Shown in pieces: positions 1 through 8,253 of a stretch of DNA of 64,000 bases. A program made the translations under genes and the position numbers. Location: positions 62,001-126,000 of the forward strand of contig NZ_FNGA01000005.1 of the NCBI RefSeq assembly GCF_900101105.1, written 5' to 3'. How positions within the stretch are numbered: the stretch's first letter is position 1; each line of letters starts with the position of its first letter. The notes under the pieces are model-generated. The model saw nothing but the letters and a program-made list of their open reading frames with translations, had not been told where the DNA came from and made no database searches. This DNA is from Maridesulfovibrio ferrireducens (GTDB lineage Bacteria; Desulfobacterota; Desulfovibrionia; Desulfovibrionales; Desulfovibrionaceae).

Positions 1-462
1 TCCATGCCTATGGGCCATCTGTTCGCAGTTCTCTTCTTTGTATTAACAGCTGTGGCGGCAACAGGAGCAATGCTGTCTCTATTTGAAGTGCCGGTTGCCT
101 ACCTTTGTGAAGCACGCCAAATGTCGCGCAAGGCAGCCACTCTCACAACAGCACTGCTGATAATGCTCCTAGGTGCTCCGGCGGCACTTTCAAGCAGTCT
201 GACCAAAGATGTAAAAGTTTTCGGTATGAACTTCTTTGACCTTTTCGACTTTCTTTCCTCCAATCTCTGCATGCCCGCAGGAGGATTGCTCATCTGCATT
301 TTCACCGGCTGGGTATTTGGTAAAGACAGATTCAAAGCAGAGCTTAGCAATCATGGACTCATCAAAAACGAAAAAGTTGTCGATGTGTTATTCTTCCTCA
401 TCAAGTATGTGAGCCCGTTACTTGTTGCAATTGTCATGATGAATATGCTCAAAGTTTTTTAA
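1..462 (+). CDS. Sodium-dependent neurotransmitter-symporter family protein, C-terminal part
   Basis: The reading frame is open from the first base, so the 5' part of the gene lies outside the window. The visible 153 residues form about four hydrophobic helices and resemble the last helices of bacterial SNF/NSS (LeuT-like) sodium:solute symporters, which take up amino acids or related solutes with Na+. Features seen are a long helix near residues 8-30, a second near 44-60, a loop containing NFFDLFDFLSSN, then helices ending in MNMLKVF. The substrate cannot be deduced. A strong bidirectional hairpin follows. Confidence 0.75.
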   Translation, partial: SMPMGHLFAVLFFVLTAVAATGAMLSLFEVPVAYLCEARQMSRKAATLTTALLIMLLGAPAALSSSLTKDVKVFGMNFFDLFDFLSSNLCMPAGGLLICIFTGWVFGKDRFKAELSNHGLIKNEKVVDVLFFLIKYVSPLLVAIVMMNMLKVF

Positions 463-493
463 ATAAACAAAGCTGACTCGTTATATAAAACCG

Positions 494-531
494 AAAAAGG
501 TCGCCTCAGATTATCTGAAGCGACCTTTTTT
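494..531. terminator. Bidirectional Rho-independent terminator
   Basis: The arms GGTCGC and GCGACC with inner TCAG/CTGA pairing are flanked by A-run and T-run. It sits between the convergent transporter gene and the membrane protein gene at 552 and can serve both. Confidence 0.85.
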
Positions 532-551
532 ATTAGAAAATCGAATTAAAA

Positions 552-1136
552 CTATTCAGTATCATGAAAAGTTTCACGCACTTCGGCTAGTCCTTTGCGA
601 TATCCTTCAGCATCACCATACTGGAAAAAATGACGATAACGGCTATGCACAGACTTAACCGGACGGGCATGACGAATAGGACACCAGTACTGCTCTGTTC
701 TTGCCCCGACCTCACGCACAAACCCGATAAGTCCGTTAAAATAGCTGCAATAAAAGCAATTAGCTTTTTCGATTAAATTTAAATACTTTAGAGTATGGCG
801 ATCAAGCACAACATAATCTCTGCGTTTCACCCTCGGAATTCCGTAAACAGGGAAGCACATAAGCTGATACAGCCAGACCGTAACATCCAAAATTAAGGCC
901 GGAACAATAGGCATCCAGATAAACGGCAGAGTTAGAATAACCCAGATCCCTGAATCGTATACATAATCAACCCATCTAGCGGCAAACTCCCGATGAGCAG
1001 CCTTTACATCTGCGCTGAAACGCACCTTTCTTTCCTGTACCGTATAAAAAAACTTATTTTGCACATTCCGCAATTCACCACGAAGATCTCTTTCAAGGTC
1101 ATCAATTTTACCGAGGATTACATCTATTTTATTCAT
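552..1136 (-). CDS. Conserved membrane-associated protein of unknown function
   Basis: The 194-residue protein has an N-terminal, charged, probably coiled-coil segment (residues 1-50), one or two hydrophobic segments around residues 62-95 (GIWVILTLPFIWMPIVPALI) and a soluble C-terminal half. That half contains NCFYCSYFNGL, a CxxC pair that could bind metal or form a disulfide, and YWCPIRHARP with a further Cys and His. I recognise it as a widespread conserved hypothetical protein but cannot give a function. AAGG lies upstream of the ATG. It stands alone between two terminators. Confidence 0.75.
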   Translation of the reverse strand: MNKIDVILGKIDDLERDLRGELRNVQNKFFYTVQERKVRFSADVKAAHREFAARWVDYVYDSGIWVILTLPFIWMPIVPALILDVTVWLYQLMCFPVYGIPRVKRRDYVVLDRHTLKYLNLIEKANCFYCSYFNGLIGFVREVGARTEQYWCPIRHARPVKSVHSRYRHFFQYGDAEGYRKGLAEVRETFHDTE

Positions 1137-1270
1137 TTGCTACCTTGTCTGTGACTTTCGTTTCAGATTCTATTGTGACCTGCTTCAAGTATCAATTTCC
1201 GTTTAGCCTGACATAGTAACCATTAAAAAAATAGTGCTTTTTCTTCAAGTGCCACAAGTCGTATAGAAGT

Positions 1271-1304
1271 AAAAAGGCCGCTTCGCAAAAAACGAAGCGG
1301 CCTT
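1271..1304 (-). terminator. Terminator of the RTX gene
   Basis: A perfect 12-bp stem (AAGGCCGCTTCG paired with CGAAGCGGCCTT) around a 7-nt A-rich loop is followed on the minus strand by a T run. It lies about 25 bp past the RTX stop codon. Confidence 0.9.
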
Positions 1305-1328
1305 ATAAATAGAATTAAGACTCAGAGA

Positions 1329-3311
1329 TTAAAACAAAACAATATCACTTTGAACGACATCGTCACCTTCAACCGTGGCAATAAGCTCTCCTGGTCCGAC
1401 AACGGTAACATCTAAATCATAAAACAATTTATCATTAGTCGGATCATAGATAAAATAAGCTCCAGTACCAGTTGCTCCAGTACCGGTATCAGCATAATCA
1501 GCAACAGTCTGGAACAGACCGGAACTGTAACTGACAGAGCTGAACTTAAAAGTATCGTTAGCTGAAATGAAATTTGTCACAGTATCTCCTCCCTGTCCGG
1601 AAGAAGTGTAACGGATCTCATTATTACCAGAACCTACGATCAGCAGGTCAGCCCCCACTAAACCAGTAAGGGTATCATTACCGGCGCCTGCGGTGATAGT
1701 GTTAGCATTTCCATTACCAATAAGAATATCTGCATAGCCGGAGCCTATCACGTTATTTACACCATGAAGAGTATCTATCCCGATTCCTGAATAATTAGTG
1801 CCAGTTCCAATAGCCTCACCGGAACTTAAGTCTAAATCAACAGAAACTCCTCCGATTGCATCTTCGTAAGAGGTTGTGTCGGTGCCATTCATACTTTCTA
1901 TAAAATCATTTCCATTGCCACCGATAAATGTAGCAGCATTAGTTCCACCGAAAAAAGAATCGCCATACATTGAGCCGATTACACCTTCAAAACTTGTCAG
2001 TGAATCAATATCATCCCCATGTGTTGCTGTCCCGGAATCCATACACACAGTAACAAGAGTCGAAGAACTGGCATATGATACATAGTCAAGTCCGTCGCCA
2101 CCATTCAGGGTATTAGATCCGCTGTCACCGCCAATTGTATCATCGCCGGCTCCACCAAGAATATAATCATTCCCGTGATCGCCGAAAATATGATCGTTTC
2201 CAGTATCACCATAAAGAGTATCATTTGAACCCGCCCCATGAATTGTATCGTTTCCGCCTAGACCGTTAATATAGTCAGTATTCGCTGTTCCTATCAAAGT
2301 ATCATCACCGGAAGTTCCGTAAACCCAAGTAATCCCGTCATCAGAGGTATGCGTATGCCCTTCCCCATCATCAGGAATATCACCTGTCCCGGTATTTTCG
2401 ATCAACTCTAGAATATCATCGTCGGTCGGAATATCTTCCAGCTTTTGAAGTAATTCCTGCGCTGTGACTAAATCTCCCTGAGCAAGGGCTTCCAGAGCAT
2501 CTTGAGCAAGTCCGAGCATAAAGGCATCAACTGATTCGCCTAAACCTAATTCACCGGCCAATTCACCACCCAGCATAACGCCGACGCCTGCCTCAAGCTC
2601 GCCTCCTTCGCCTCCTTCGGCTCCTTCAGCTCCTTCTTCGCCTTGCTGTTCGCCATCGTCCTGTTGATCCTGCTCTTCCTGATCACGCTGTTCCTGAATC
2701 TCCTGCTCAGCCTGAACAGCGGCCGGAGCGATAGACTGGAACTGTTCAAATTCCTGAATCGTCATTGGACGAACCGTACTCATAAGACCGGATGCAGCAA
2801 TATCGACCAACGCACGAGGTGTTGAAATCTGACGAATCTGACCGTCGATACTTTGAATCAACAAAGCCTTACCACTGTGAATTTCTTCAACCCCGTGCTT
2901 TTCGCCATCCGGGCCGATTTCATGAACAGTAATAGTTCCTCGAATTCCGATAGTCGCAAGAGGAGAACCGACCTTGAACCTTTCTGGATTCTGCTCGGCA
3001 ATCTTACCCGTCACCATACGGAAAGTTCCTTGACTCATTTTAAAGAGAAGTTCGGACGCTGTGTCATCCGTGTTATCATATATATAGTCGTCAAGGGAGA
3101 TTGAAGAATCCGCCCCTTGAGAAAGAAGAGTATCGTCAACAAACCGGATTTCCGCAGTACTTCCAGGTCCGGTAATCAATTCCTCGCCCGCATAAACAGG
3201 AGCACCGGATTGAACCGTCCTCATACCGGAATCAGACTGAAGGAAAACCTCACCATTAGCGGCAAGAACAACACCGATAGAACTTAAGTCAGCATTTTGT
3301 GCAGGTGACAT
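1329..3311 (-). CDS. FecR-domain / RTX calcium-binding repeat surface protein
   Basis: This 660-residue acidic protein has three parts. Residues about 10-185 form a FecR-like domain (GEELITGPGSTAEIRF, then SPLATIGIRGT). Residues about 190-260 form a Glu/Gln/Gly-rich linker. From about residue 330 there are RTX nonapeptides of the GGxGxDxL type (GGNDTIHG, GDTGNDHIFG, GGAGDDTIGG), with another block near 530-570. RTX repeats fold as a Ca2+-binding beta-roll after type I secretion, and there is no N-terminal signal peptide, which fits type I export. The secretion genes are not in this window. The role is probably a surface or biofilm protein (inference). AGGTG precedes the ATG. Confidence 0.8.
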   Translation of the reverse strand: MSPAQNADLSSIGVVLAANGEVFLQSDSGMRTVQSGAPVYAGEELITGPGSTAEIRFVDDTLLSQGADSSISLDDYIYDNTDDTASELLFKMSQGTFRMVTGKIAEQNPERFKVGSPLATIGIRGTITVHEIGPDGEKHGVEEIHSGKALLIQSIDGQIRQISTPRALVDIAASGLMSTVRPMTIQEFEQFQSIAPAAVQAEQEIQEQRDQEEQDQQDDGEQQGEEGAEGAEGGEGGELEAGVGVMLGGELAGELGLGESVDAFMLGLAQDALEALAQGDLVTAQELLQKLEDIPTDDDILELIENTGTGDIPDDGEGHTHTSDDGITWVYGTSGDDTLIGTANTDYINGLGGNDTIHGAGSNDTLYGDTGNDHIFGDHGNDYILGGAGDDTIGGDSGSNTLNGGDGLDYVSYASSSTLVTVCMDSGTATHGDDIDSLTSFEGVIGSMYGDSFFGGTNAATFIGGNGNDFIESMNGTDTTSYEDAIGGVSVDLDLSSGEAIGTGTNYSGIGIDTLHGVNNVIGSGYADILIGNGNANTITAGAGNDTLTGLVGADLLIVGSGNNEIRYTSSGQGGDTVTNFISANDTFKFSSVSYSSGLFQTVADYADTGTGATGTGAYFIYDPTNDKLFYDLDVTVVGPGELIATVEGDDVVQSDIVLF

Positions 3312-3536
3312 AATACACCTCGAGTTTTAAATTACCCCATAATATATAGTAACCCCGTTTTAAAACTTATCAAGATAGTAATAACATTTTTTTTAGAGCC
3401 TAAATGTAGTACTTAATATTTGGGTTAGATATCAAATGCTTCTTTAAAAACATTTTTTACACAATTTAATATAACATATTTAGACAAAAACTAATAACAA
3501 TTAGTTAAAAAACACCAAAAGAGCATTTTTGCAAAC
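3312..3536. other. AT-rich intergenic region upstream of the RTX gene
   Basis: This stretch of more than 200 bp is very AT-rich with no plausible ORF. It should hold the promoter of the minus-strand RTX gene, but I cannot fix -35/-10 boxes with confidence. Confidence 0.4.
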
Positions 3537-3578
3537 AAAAAACCCGCATTTCCCATAAAAACAGAGGAAAATGCGGGT
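3537..3578 (-). terminator. Terminator of lgt
   Basis: The arms ACCCGCATTTCC and GGAAAATGCGGGT form a stem with one bulge; on the minus strand it runs into a T-rich tract. It lies about 50 bp after the lgt stop codon. Confidence 0.85.
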
Positions 3579-3625
3579 AATTATTTCAAAATGAGAATAA
3601 TTTGTGTAAAAATATTTACCTTAAT

Positions 3626-4435
3626 CTAAGCCTTCGCTGCCGGAGGAACAGGGCCCTTCTTAATTCCCCAGACAAAAAGTAGAAGCCCGACCAGAATCAT
3701 TGGTACACAAAGCAATTGTCCCATAGTAAGCCAGCCGAAGGCAAGGAATCCCAACTGCGGATCAGGTTGTCTGAAAAATTCTACAAACGCCCTGAACATT
3801 CCATATCCAATTAAAAATAGACCGGTGGTCGTTCCTCTCGGACGCGGTTTTGCAGACCAGAACCACAAAATTAAAAATAACAAAAGACCCTCGAGAGCAC
3901 CTTCATAAAGCTGAGACGGATGACGCGGCAGATCACCGGCCCGCTGACTTGGAAAAACCATTCCCCAAGGAACGTCCGTGGTCCTCCCCCACAGCTCACC
4001 ATTAATAAAGTTACCTATTCTACCGCAAAGCAACCCTAGCGGCGCAAGCGGGGTCATAAAATCACCGACATCAAGAGTTGCCCTGTCAGTGGATTTAGCA
4101 AATCTCCATGCCACAATAGCAACACCTGCCGCCCCTCCGTGAAAAGACATTCCGCCTTTCCACACAGCGAAAATATCAACAGGATGCGCAATAAAATAGG
4201 CAGGTTCATATATGAGACAATAACCGACTCGTGCTCCCACAACCAAACCGACAACAAGCCATGTGATAAGGTCATCAACCTGTATAGGAGTCCAATTATT
4301 CGTCGGCTTTGAAGCGCGATAGCGACCAAGCCCCCACGCAAAGGCAAACCCTATCATATACATAAGGCCGTACCAGTTGGCTTTAAGCGGTCCAATTTGA
4401 AAAGCGGTGGTATCAAATTCCGGTAATACAATCAT
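3626..4435 (-). CDS. lgt: Prolipoprotein diacylglyceryl transferase
   Basis: Lgt transfers diacylglycerol from phosphatidylglycerol to the lipobox Cys of prolipoproteins in the inner membrane, the first step of lipoprotein maturation. The 269-residue sequence has the usual seven or so membrane helices, the conserved MSFHGGAAG segment (catalytic His region) and the family signature GRIGNFINGELWGR with its invariant Arg and Asn. Length is normal. AGGGA lies upstream of the ATG. It is a single-gene unit with its own terminator. Confidence 0.97.
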   Translation of the reverse strand: MIVLPEFDTTAFQIGPLKANWYGLMYMIGFAFAWGLGRYRASKPTNNWTPIQVDDLITWLVVGLVVGARVGYCLIYEPAYFIAHPVDIFAVWKGGMSFHGGAAGVAIVAWRFAKSTDRATLDVGDFMTPLAPLGLLCGRIGNFINGELWGRTTDVPWGMVFPSQRAGDLPRHPSQLYEGALEGLLLFLILWFWSAKPRPRGTTTGLFLIGYGMFRAFVEFFRQPDPQLGFLAFGWLTMGQLLCVPMILVGLLLFVWGIKKGPVPPAAKA

Positions 4436-4547
4436 ATTTAATTCCCTGCTATTTGAAAAAATTCAATATCAAAATCTATAACAAGTGGACTTTGTTTCCC
4501 GAACAAATTCAGTTACAATCAGACAATAGGAAATACAAGGAAATCCC

Positions 4548-5294
4548 ATGAAAGAACAAAAAGATTTTGACATTTTAGAAATGCCTGCCGAAGGGTTGGC
4601 TGCCTATTGGCTTTCAATTAAAAAACTTATCGACGTCAAGCGCAGCAAAAAAGTACTTGATGAAGAAATTAAATACACTCGCGAACCGTTTATCAAACAT
4701 CTGCTTGAAACCGCATTTTCAGAACTGGATGAGCCAATCATCCGCCGTCTGGCTGAAGCAAAATCTGAAACAATTTCTGACGAATACTCACGCAAACTGT
4801 CATCCATGTGTATTGCCCTGCTTGCAATGTCTTCACAGGAAAATCCCCGCATATCTTTCGTACGCATGGCCTCGCAATACCCGACATCGCTTATCTCTGA
4901 AAAAAAAGCATTCACTCTGGCTCACGGATTATTGGACGGATTGAATGACAAAGAATCCGACCAGAATGTTCTTCTGGAATTCGACCATAAACTTCAAGGG
5001 GACAGACTGCTCGTGAAGATGCTTTTCCACATCATACTGAGTCGCAAAGAAGGAAAACAGCAACTTGAACAATTCATACCGCACATCAAAACCCCGTTTT
5101 ATGCGAACGGCCTTACTCAGGTAATTGACGGATTTGAACACAGAGTTCTCAGATTAAATTTAACAGCACAAAGTAAGGAAATATTGAAATATTCTAGCCG
5201 TAAAATGCAGATGGCTACTGAAATGTGTATTGGAATAAGAAACAAGCTTAATTATGACGACATTTTCAAAATTGCCAGAGCTTATATGCCCTGA
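4548..5294 (+). CDS. Hypothetical protein, all-helical
   Basis: The 248-residue soluble protein is rich in Lys, Glu and Leu and looks entirely helical. No signal peptide, membrane helix or known motif is visible, and I do not recognise the family. AAGGAAAT precedes the ATG with good spacing. Its stop codon directly abuts the last codon of the convergent cbiA gene, with no terminator between them, so the two transcripts probably overlap. The C-terminal region contains FEHRVLRLNLTAQSKEILKYSSRKMQMA. Possibly a lineage-restricted gene of the Desulfovibrionaceae (inference). Confidence 0.7.
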   Translation: MKEQKDFDILEMPAEGLAAYWLSIKKLIDVKRSKKVLDEEIKYTREPFIKHLLETAFSELDEPIIRRLAEAKSETISDEYSRKLSSMCIALLAMSSQENPRISFVRMASQYPTSLISEKKAFTLAHGLLDGLNDKESDQNVLLEFDHKLQGDRLLVKMLFHIILSRKEGKQQLEQFIPHIKTPFYANGLTQVIDGFEHRVLRLNLTAQSKEILKYSSRKMQMATEMCIGIRNKLNYDDIFKIARAYMP

Positions 5295-6686
5295 TTACTT
5301 TCTTTCCTTTTTAAATTGCAGAGCAGCCTTCACAAAATTTCCAGCCCAACATGGCGCACCGAGAGCGTGAATATGGTTGTAACCGGCATAAACATTATTT
5401 TTAATCATCCCGTCAAACCCATCAGCCATGCCTTTCCCGCGACTAAGCTTTAAAGCATAAGAGGGATTTGAATCGGTTCTGCTGATACAAAGAGAATAAT
5501 GAAATTCATGACCGACAATCTCGGTTCCGACTGGAAAAAAAATATTTTCCTGAATAATTTTTCCTGCGGTATAACCAAGCCCTTGAGGTTTGGCGCATAA
5601 ACAGGTTGATAGAGGCAAAACTCCTGCCATCGGATATTTCGTCCCTTCATACTCTACGTCATCGCCAAGATACATAAACCCGCCGCACTCAGCATAAATT
5701 GGAAGTCCTGAATCAGCTAATCTACTGACGTGCTCTCTTCTATCTTTATTCGCAGAAAGTTCAGGTGCAAGTGTTTCAGGAAATCCTCCACCAAGATAAA
5801 GACCATCTATTTCAGGCCAAGGATCATCCGATATAAGTGAAACTTCCTCGATTTTAGCACCGGCCTTTGTCAAAGATTCGAGATTTTCTTCATAGTAAAA
5901 CCACAAAGCCTCATCACGAACCACACCGATTACAGGATGTTCTTCACTTACGAGTTCTATACCAGACCAGAGAGGTTCCTCATTTTGAGGAATATTGCCT
6001 GAATTTGAAGCAATCTCAAAAATTTTATCAAGATCAATGCAATCCTGCGCCATTTTCCCAAGGATTTCTAAGGATTCATCTTGTGGGCCGTATTCTGTAT
6101 TGGAAACCAGACCCATGTGGCGTTCAGGGATAGGATTTTTGCTGAGTTTAGGAAGCATTCCAAGAACAGGAACGTCTGTATAGGTTTCGATAGATTTTTG
6201 CAGAATATTACGATGCCGATCACCGCCTGTACGATTAAGGATAACTCCTGCGAGATTAAAACCGTCTTCAAAGGCTTTGCAACCGGCTACTATGGCGGCA
6301 ACAGTGCGAGTCATTTTAGTACAATCAATCGCTAAGATCACGGGTGCATTTATTATTCTGGCAAGTTCAGCGGTGGAACAGGTTCCCTCCACATCTTTAC
6401 CATCAAAAAGACCTCTGTTCCCTTCTACTATTGATATATCTGCCCCTTGCCCCTTCTCAAGAAATAAGGCTTTCAGCTTATCAACAGACATTAAAAAAGG
6501 ATCCAGATTTGTCGCAGATTGCCCGGAAGCCAGTCCCAGCCATTTTGCATCAATATAATCCGGCCCCTTTTTAAAGGGTTTCACACTCTTGCCGAGATTT
6601 TTAAAAGCTCTGCAAAGCCCCAGAGTGACAATGGTTTTACCAGTGCCGCCGCTAAGTCCGGCGAGAACGAGACGAGGAAAATTCAT
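5295..6686 (-). CDS. cbiA: Cobyrinate a,c-diamide synthase
   Basis: CbiA amidates the a- and c-carboxylates of cobyrinate (or its hydrogenobyrinate analogue) using glutamine and ATP in cobalamin biosynthesis. The 463-residue protein carries the N-terminal P-loop GGTGKT at residues 13-18 and a C-terminal class I glutamine amidotransferase domain with the nucleophile Cys in YAECGGFMYLGD and the catalytic His in HEFHYS. Length is normal. It lies downstream of dsrABD on the same strand, an arrangement known from Desulfovibrio. This links corrinoid/tetrapyrrole synthesis to sulfite reductase physically, although the dsrD terminator may separate the transcripts. The ribosome site is weak. Confidence 0.95.
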   Translation of the reverse strand: MNFPRLVLAGLSGGTGKTIVTLGLCRAFKNLGKSVKPFKKGPDYIDAKWLGLASGQSATNLDPFLMSVDKLKALFLEKGQGADISIVEGNRGLFDGKDVEGTCSTAELARIINAPVILAIDCTKMTRTVAAIVAGCKAFEDGFNLAGVILNRTGGDRHRNILQKSIETYTDVPVLGMLPKLSKNPIPERHMGLVSNTEYGPQDESLEILGKMAQDCIDLDKIFEIASNSGNIPQNEEPLWSGIELVSEEHPVIGVVRDEALWFYYEENLESLTKAGAKIEEVSLISDDPWPEIDGLYLGGGFPETLAPELSANKDRREHVSRLADSGLPIYAECGGFMYLGDDVEYEGTKYPMAGVLPLSTCLCAKPQGLGYTAGKIIQENIFFPVGTEIVGHEFHYSLCISRTDSNPSYALKLSRGKGMADGFDGMIKNNVYAGYNHIHALGAPCWAGNFVKAALQFKKERK

Positions 6687-6725
6687 AAAACATTTACCCG
6701 CTAAGTCAACGATAGGAATTCAAAA

Positions 6726-6763
6726 CTAAAAATGCCCTGTCCAAAAAAATTGGACAAGGCATT
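6726..6763 (-). terminator. Terminator after dsrD
   Basis: The arms AATGCC(C)TGTCC and GGACAAGGCATT surround an A-rich loop; on the minus strand the hairpin leads into a T-rich stretch. It lies between dsrD and cbiA. Confidence 0.75.
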
Positions 6764-6786
6764 CAAGACTCTAGGCCTAAAAAGGT

Positions 6787-7032
6787 CTATTCGCCCTCAG
6801 CTCCGCCCTGTTTACCAGCGCCGGACATGCCGTACATGGTAGTGCTACCACTTGACCAATATACAACTTTTTCTTCCTTAACGAGTGCAGTCAGGACTTT
6901 TTTAACGTCACGACCCTTTTCATCAGGGAAAAGTTTGGTAAAATCATTGAAGTAAAATTTGCTTTTCGCCCCGGTCTTTGAAACTAGGAAGTCCATAATT
7001 ACTACTTTTGCAGATTCTAGCTCGATCGCCAT
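6787..7032 (-). CDS. dsrD: DsrD, activator of dissimilatory sulfite reductase
   Basis: DsrD is a small winged-helix protein found with dsrAB in sulfate reducers; it is reported to stimulate sulfite reduction by DsrAB rather than bind DNA. The 81-residue sequence has the expected length and the Lys/Phe-rich segment KFYFNDFTKLFPDEKGRDVKKVL followed by EKVVYWSSGSTTMYG, as in known DsrD proteins. It ends in a Gly/Glu tail. AGGGG precedes the ATG. It is the third gene of dsrABD, separated from dsrB by a perfect 10-bp hairpin that may set its dose. Confidence 0.96.
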   Translation of the reverse strand: MAIELESAKVVIMDFLVSKTGAKSKFYFNDFTKLFPDEKGRDVKKVLTALVKEEKVVYWSSGSTTMYGMSGAGKQGGAEGE

Positions 7033-7054
7033 AATTAGCCCCTTTTTTTAAACA

Positions 7055-7077
7055 GGGCACGGCAAAGTGCCGTGCCC
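7055..7077 (-). promoter_or_regulatory. Perfect hairpin between dsrB and dsrD
   Basis: GGGCACGGCA pairs perfectly with TGCCGTGCCC around a 3-nt loop. On the minus strand it is followed by TGTTTAAAAAAA rather than a T run, so it looks more like a processing or stability element, or a leaky terminator, than a full stop. It starts about 15 bp after the dsrB stop. Confidence 0.6.
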
Positions 7078-7092
7078 CTATATTCTCAATTC

Positions 7093-8238
7093 CTAGAACT
7101 TGAACTGAGTGGACTGACGCCAAGTGTAATAAGCTGGATCACGGAAATCATCGATAAGATGGGGAGTAAACTCGATACCAGTCTTTTCGAAGAAACGTTC
7201 CCAACCAATACGCTCTGCCCAGTCGCCCAGACGTTCGTACTTGTTAGCATCTGCTTTGTAGACATCCACGATTTTGCGGACAGTCTTAGTAAGTGTAGGC
7301 CAACGAGGAGGTTCGTTAGGAATAAATGCAACAACAACTTTAGAGAACTTAGGCATGCTGATACGGTTAGAAACCTTACCACCAACCATCAGAGCGATAC
7401 CGTCGCCTTCCTTATCGGAAAGAGGCAGTGAAGGACACATAGTGTAGCAGTTACCACAGTACATGCAGCGCTCTTCTTTAATAGCAACAGTCTTGAATTG
7501 TTTACCGTCGATTTCGATCTTAGTAGGACGAACAGCACCGGTAGGACAAGCTGAAACTGCCAAAGGAATTTCGCAAAGGTTGTCGAGGTATTCATGGTCA
7601 ATGATTGGAGGCTTGCGGTGAATACCGACAACAGCAATGTCGGAACAATGACAAGCACCACACATGTTAAGACAACAAGCAACTGCGATACGAACCATAG
7701 CAGGCATGTTATGGCCGGTGAACTCTTCGAAGAGATCATCCATGATGGCTTTAACAGTACCGGAAGCATCGGTTGCAGGTGTATGACAATGAACCCAACC
7801 CTGAGTATGAACGATGTTAGAAACACCAGCGCCTGTTCCACCTATTGGGAACTTGAAGCTGCCACCGTCAAACTTACGGGACTGAAGGTCTTTCTTAAGT
7901 GCGTCACATTTGTCCTTGGAATCAACCATGAACTCAACGTTATTACGTGTTGTGAAGCGCAAGTGACCATCACAATGAGCATCAGCGATGTCACACATTT
8001 CGCGGATAAGAGTAATACTCATAAGACGAGCAGTACCGCAACGAATTGTGTAAACTTCATCGCCTGATTCTGCTACGTGAAGCAGAATGCCTGGCTCGAG
8101 GATATCGTGGTATTTCCACTGTCCATAGTTATTTTTAAGAACCGGAGGAAGGAACTCATTAAAATCACGAGGTCCAATATCCGAGATTCTGTTTTCCATC
8201 GGCTTATCTGGATTATAGCCAGAAGATACGAACGCCAT
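7093..8238 (-). CDS. dsrB: Dissimilatory sulfite reductase, beta subunit
   Basis: DsrB carries the catalytic siroheme-[4Fe-4S] site of the alpha2beta2 reductase that reduces sulfite with DsrC as co-substrate in the cytoplasm. The 381-residue sequence has the cluster/siroheme cysteines in [14 protein letters not shown] and a ferredoxin domain with CPTGAVRP and [12 protein letters not shown]. Length is normal. GGGAGGACAGAT precedes the ATG. It follows dsrA by 15 nt, so the pair is co-transcribed. Confidence 0.98.
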   Translation of the reverse strand: MAFVSSGYNPDKPMENRISDIGPRDFNEFLPPVLKNNYGQWKYHDILEPGILLHVAESGDEVYTIRCGTARLMSITLIREMCDIADAHCDGHLRFTTRNNVEFMVDSKDKCDALKKDLQSRKFDGGSFKFPIGGTGAGVSNIVHTQGWVHCHTPATDASGTVKAIMDDLFEEFTGHNMPAMVRIAVACCLNMCGACHCSDIAVVGIHRKPPIIDHEYLDNLCEIPLAVSACPTGAVRPTKIEIDGKQFKTVAIKEERCMYCGNCYTMCPSLPLSDKEGDGIALMVGGKVSNRISMPKFSKVVVAFIPNEPPRWPTLTKTVRKIVDVYKADANKYERLGDWAERIGWERFFEKTGIEFTPHLIDDFRDPAYYTWRQSTQFKF

Positions 8239-8253
8239 ATCTGTCCTCCCGAG

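Noticed and set aside
2080-2300. Regularly spaced short repeats, considered as a CRISPR-like array
   Set aside because: They are the codons of RTX nonapeptides inside an open reading frame, with no constant repeat and spacer pattern.
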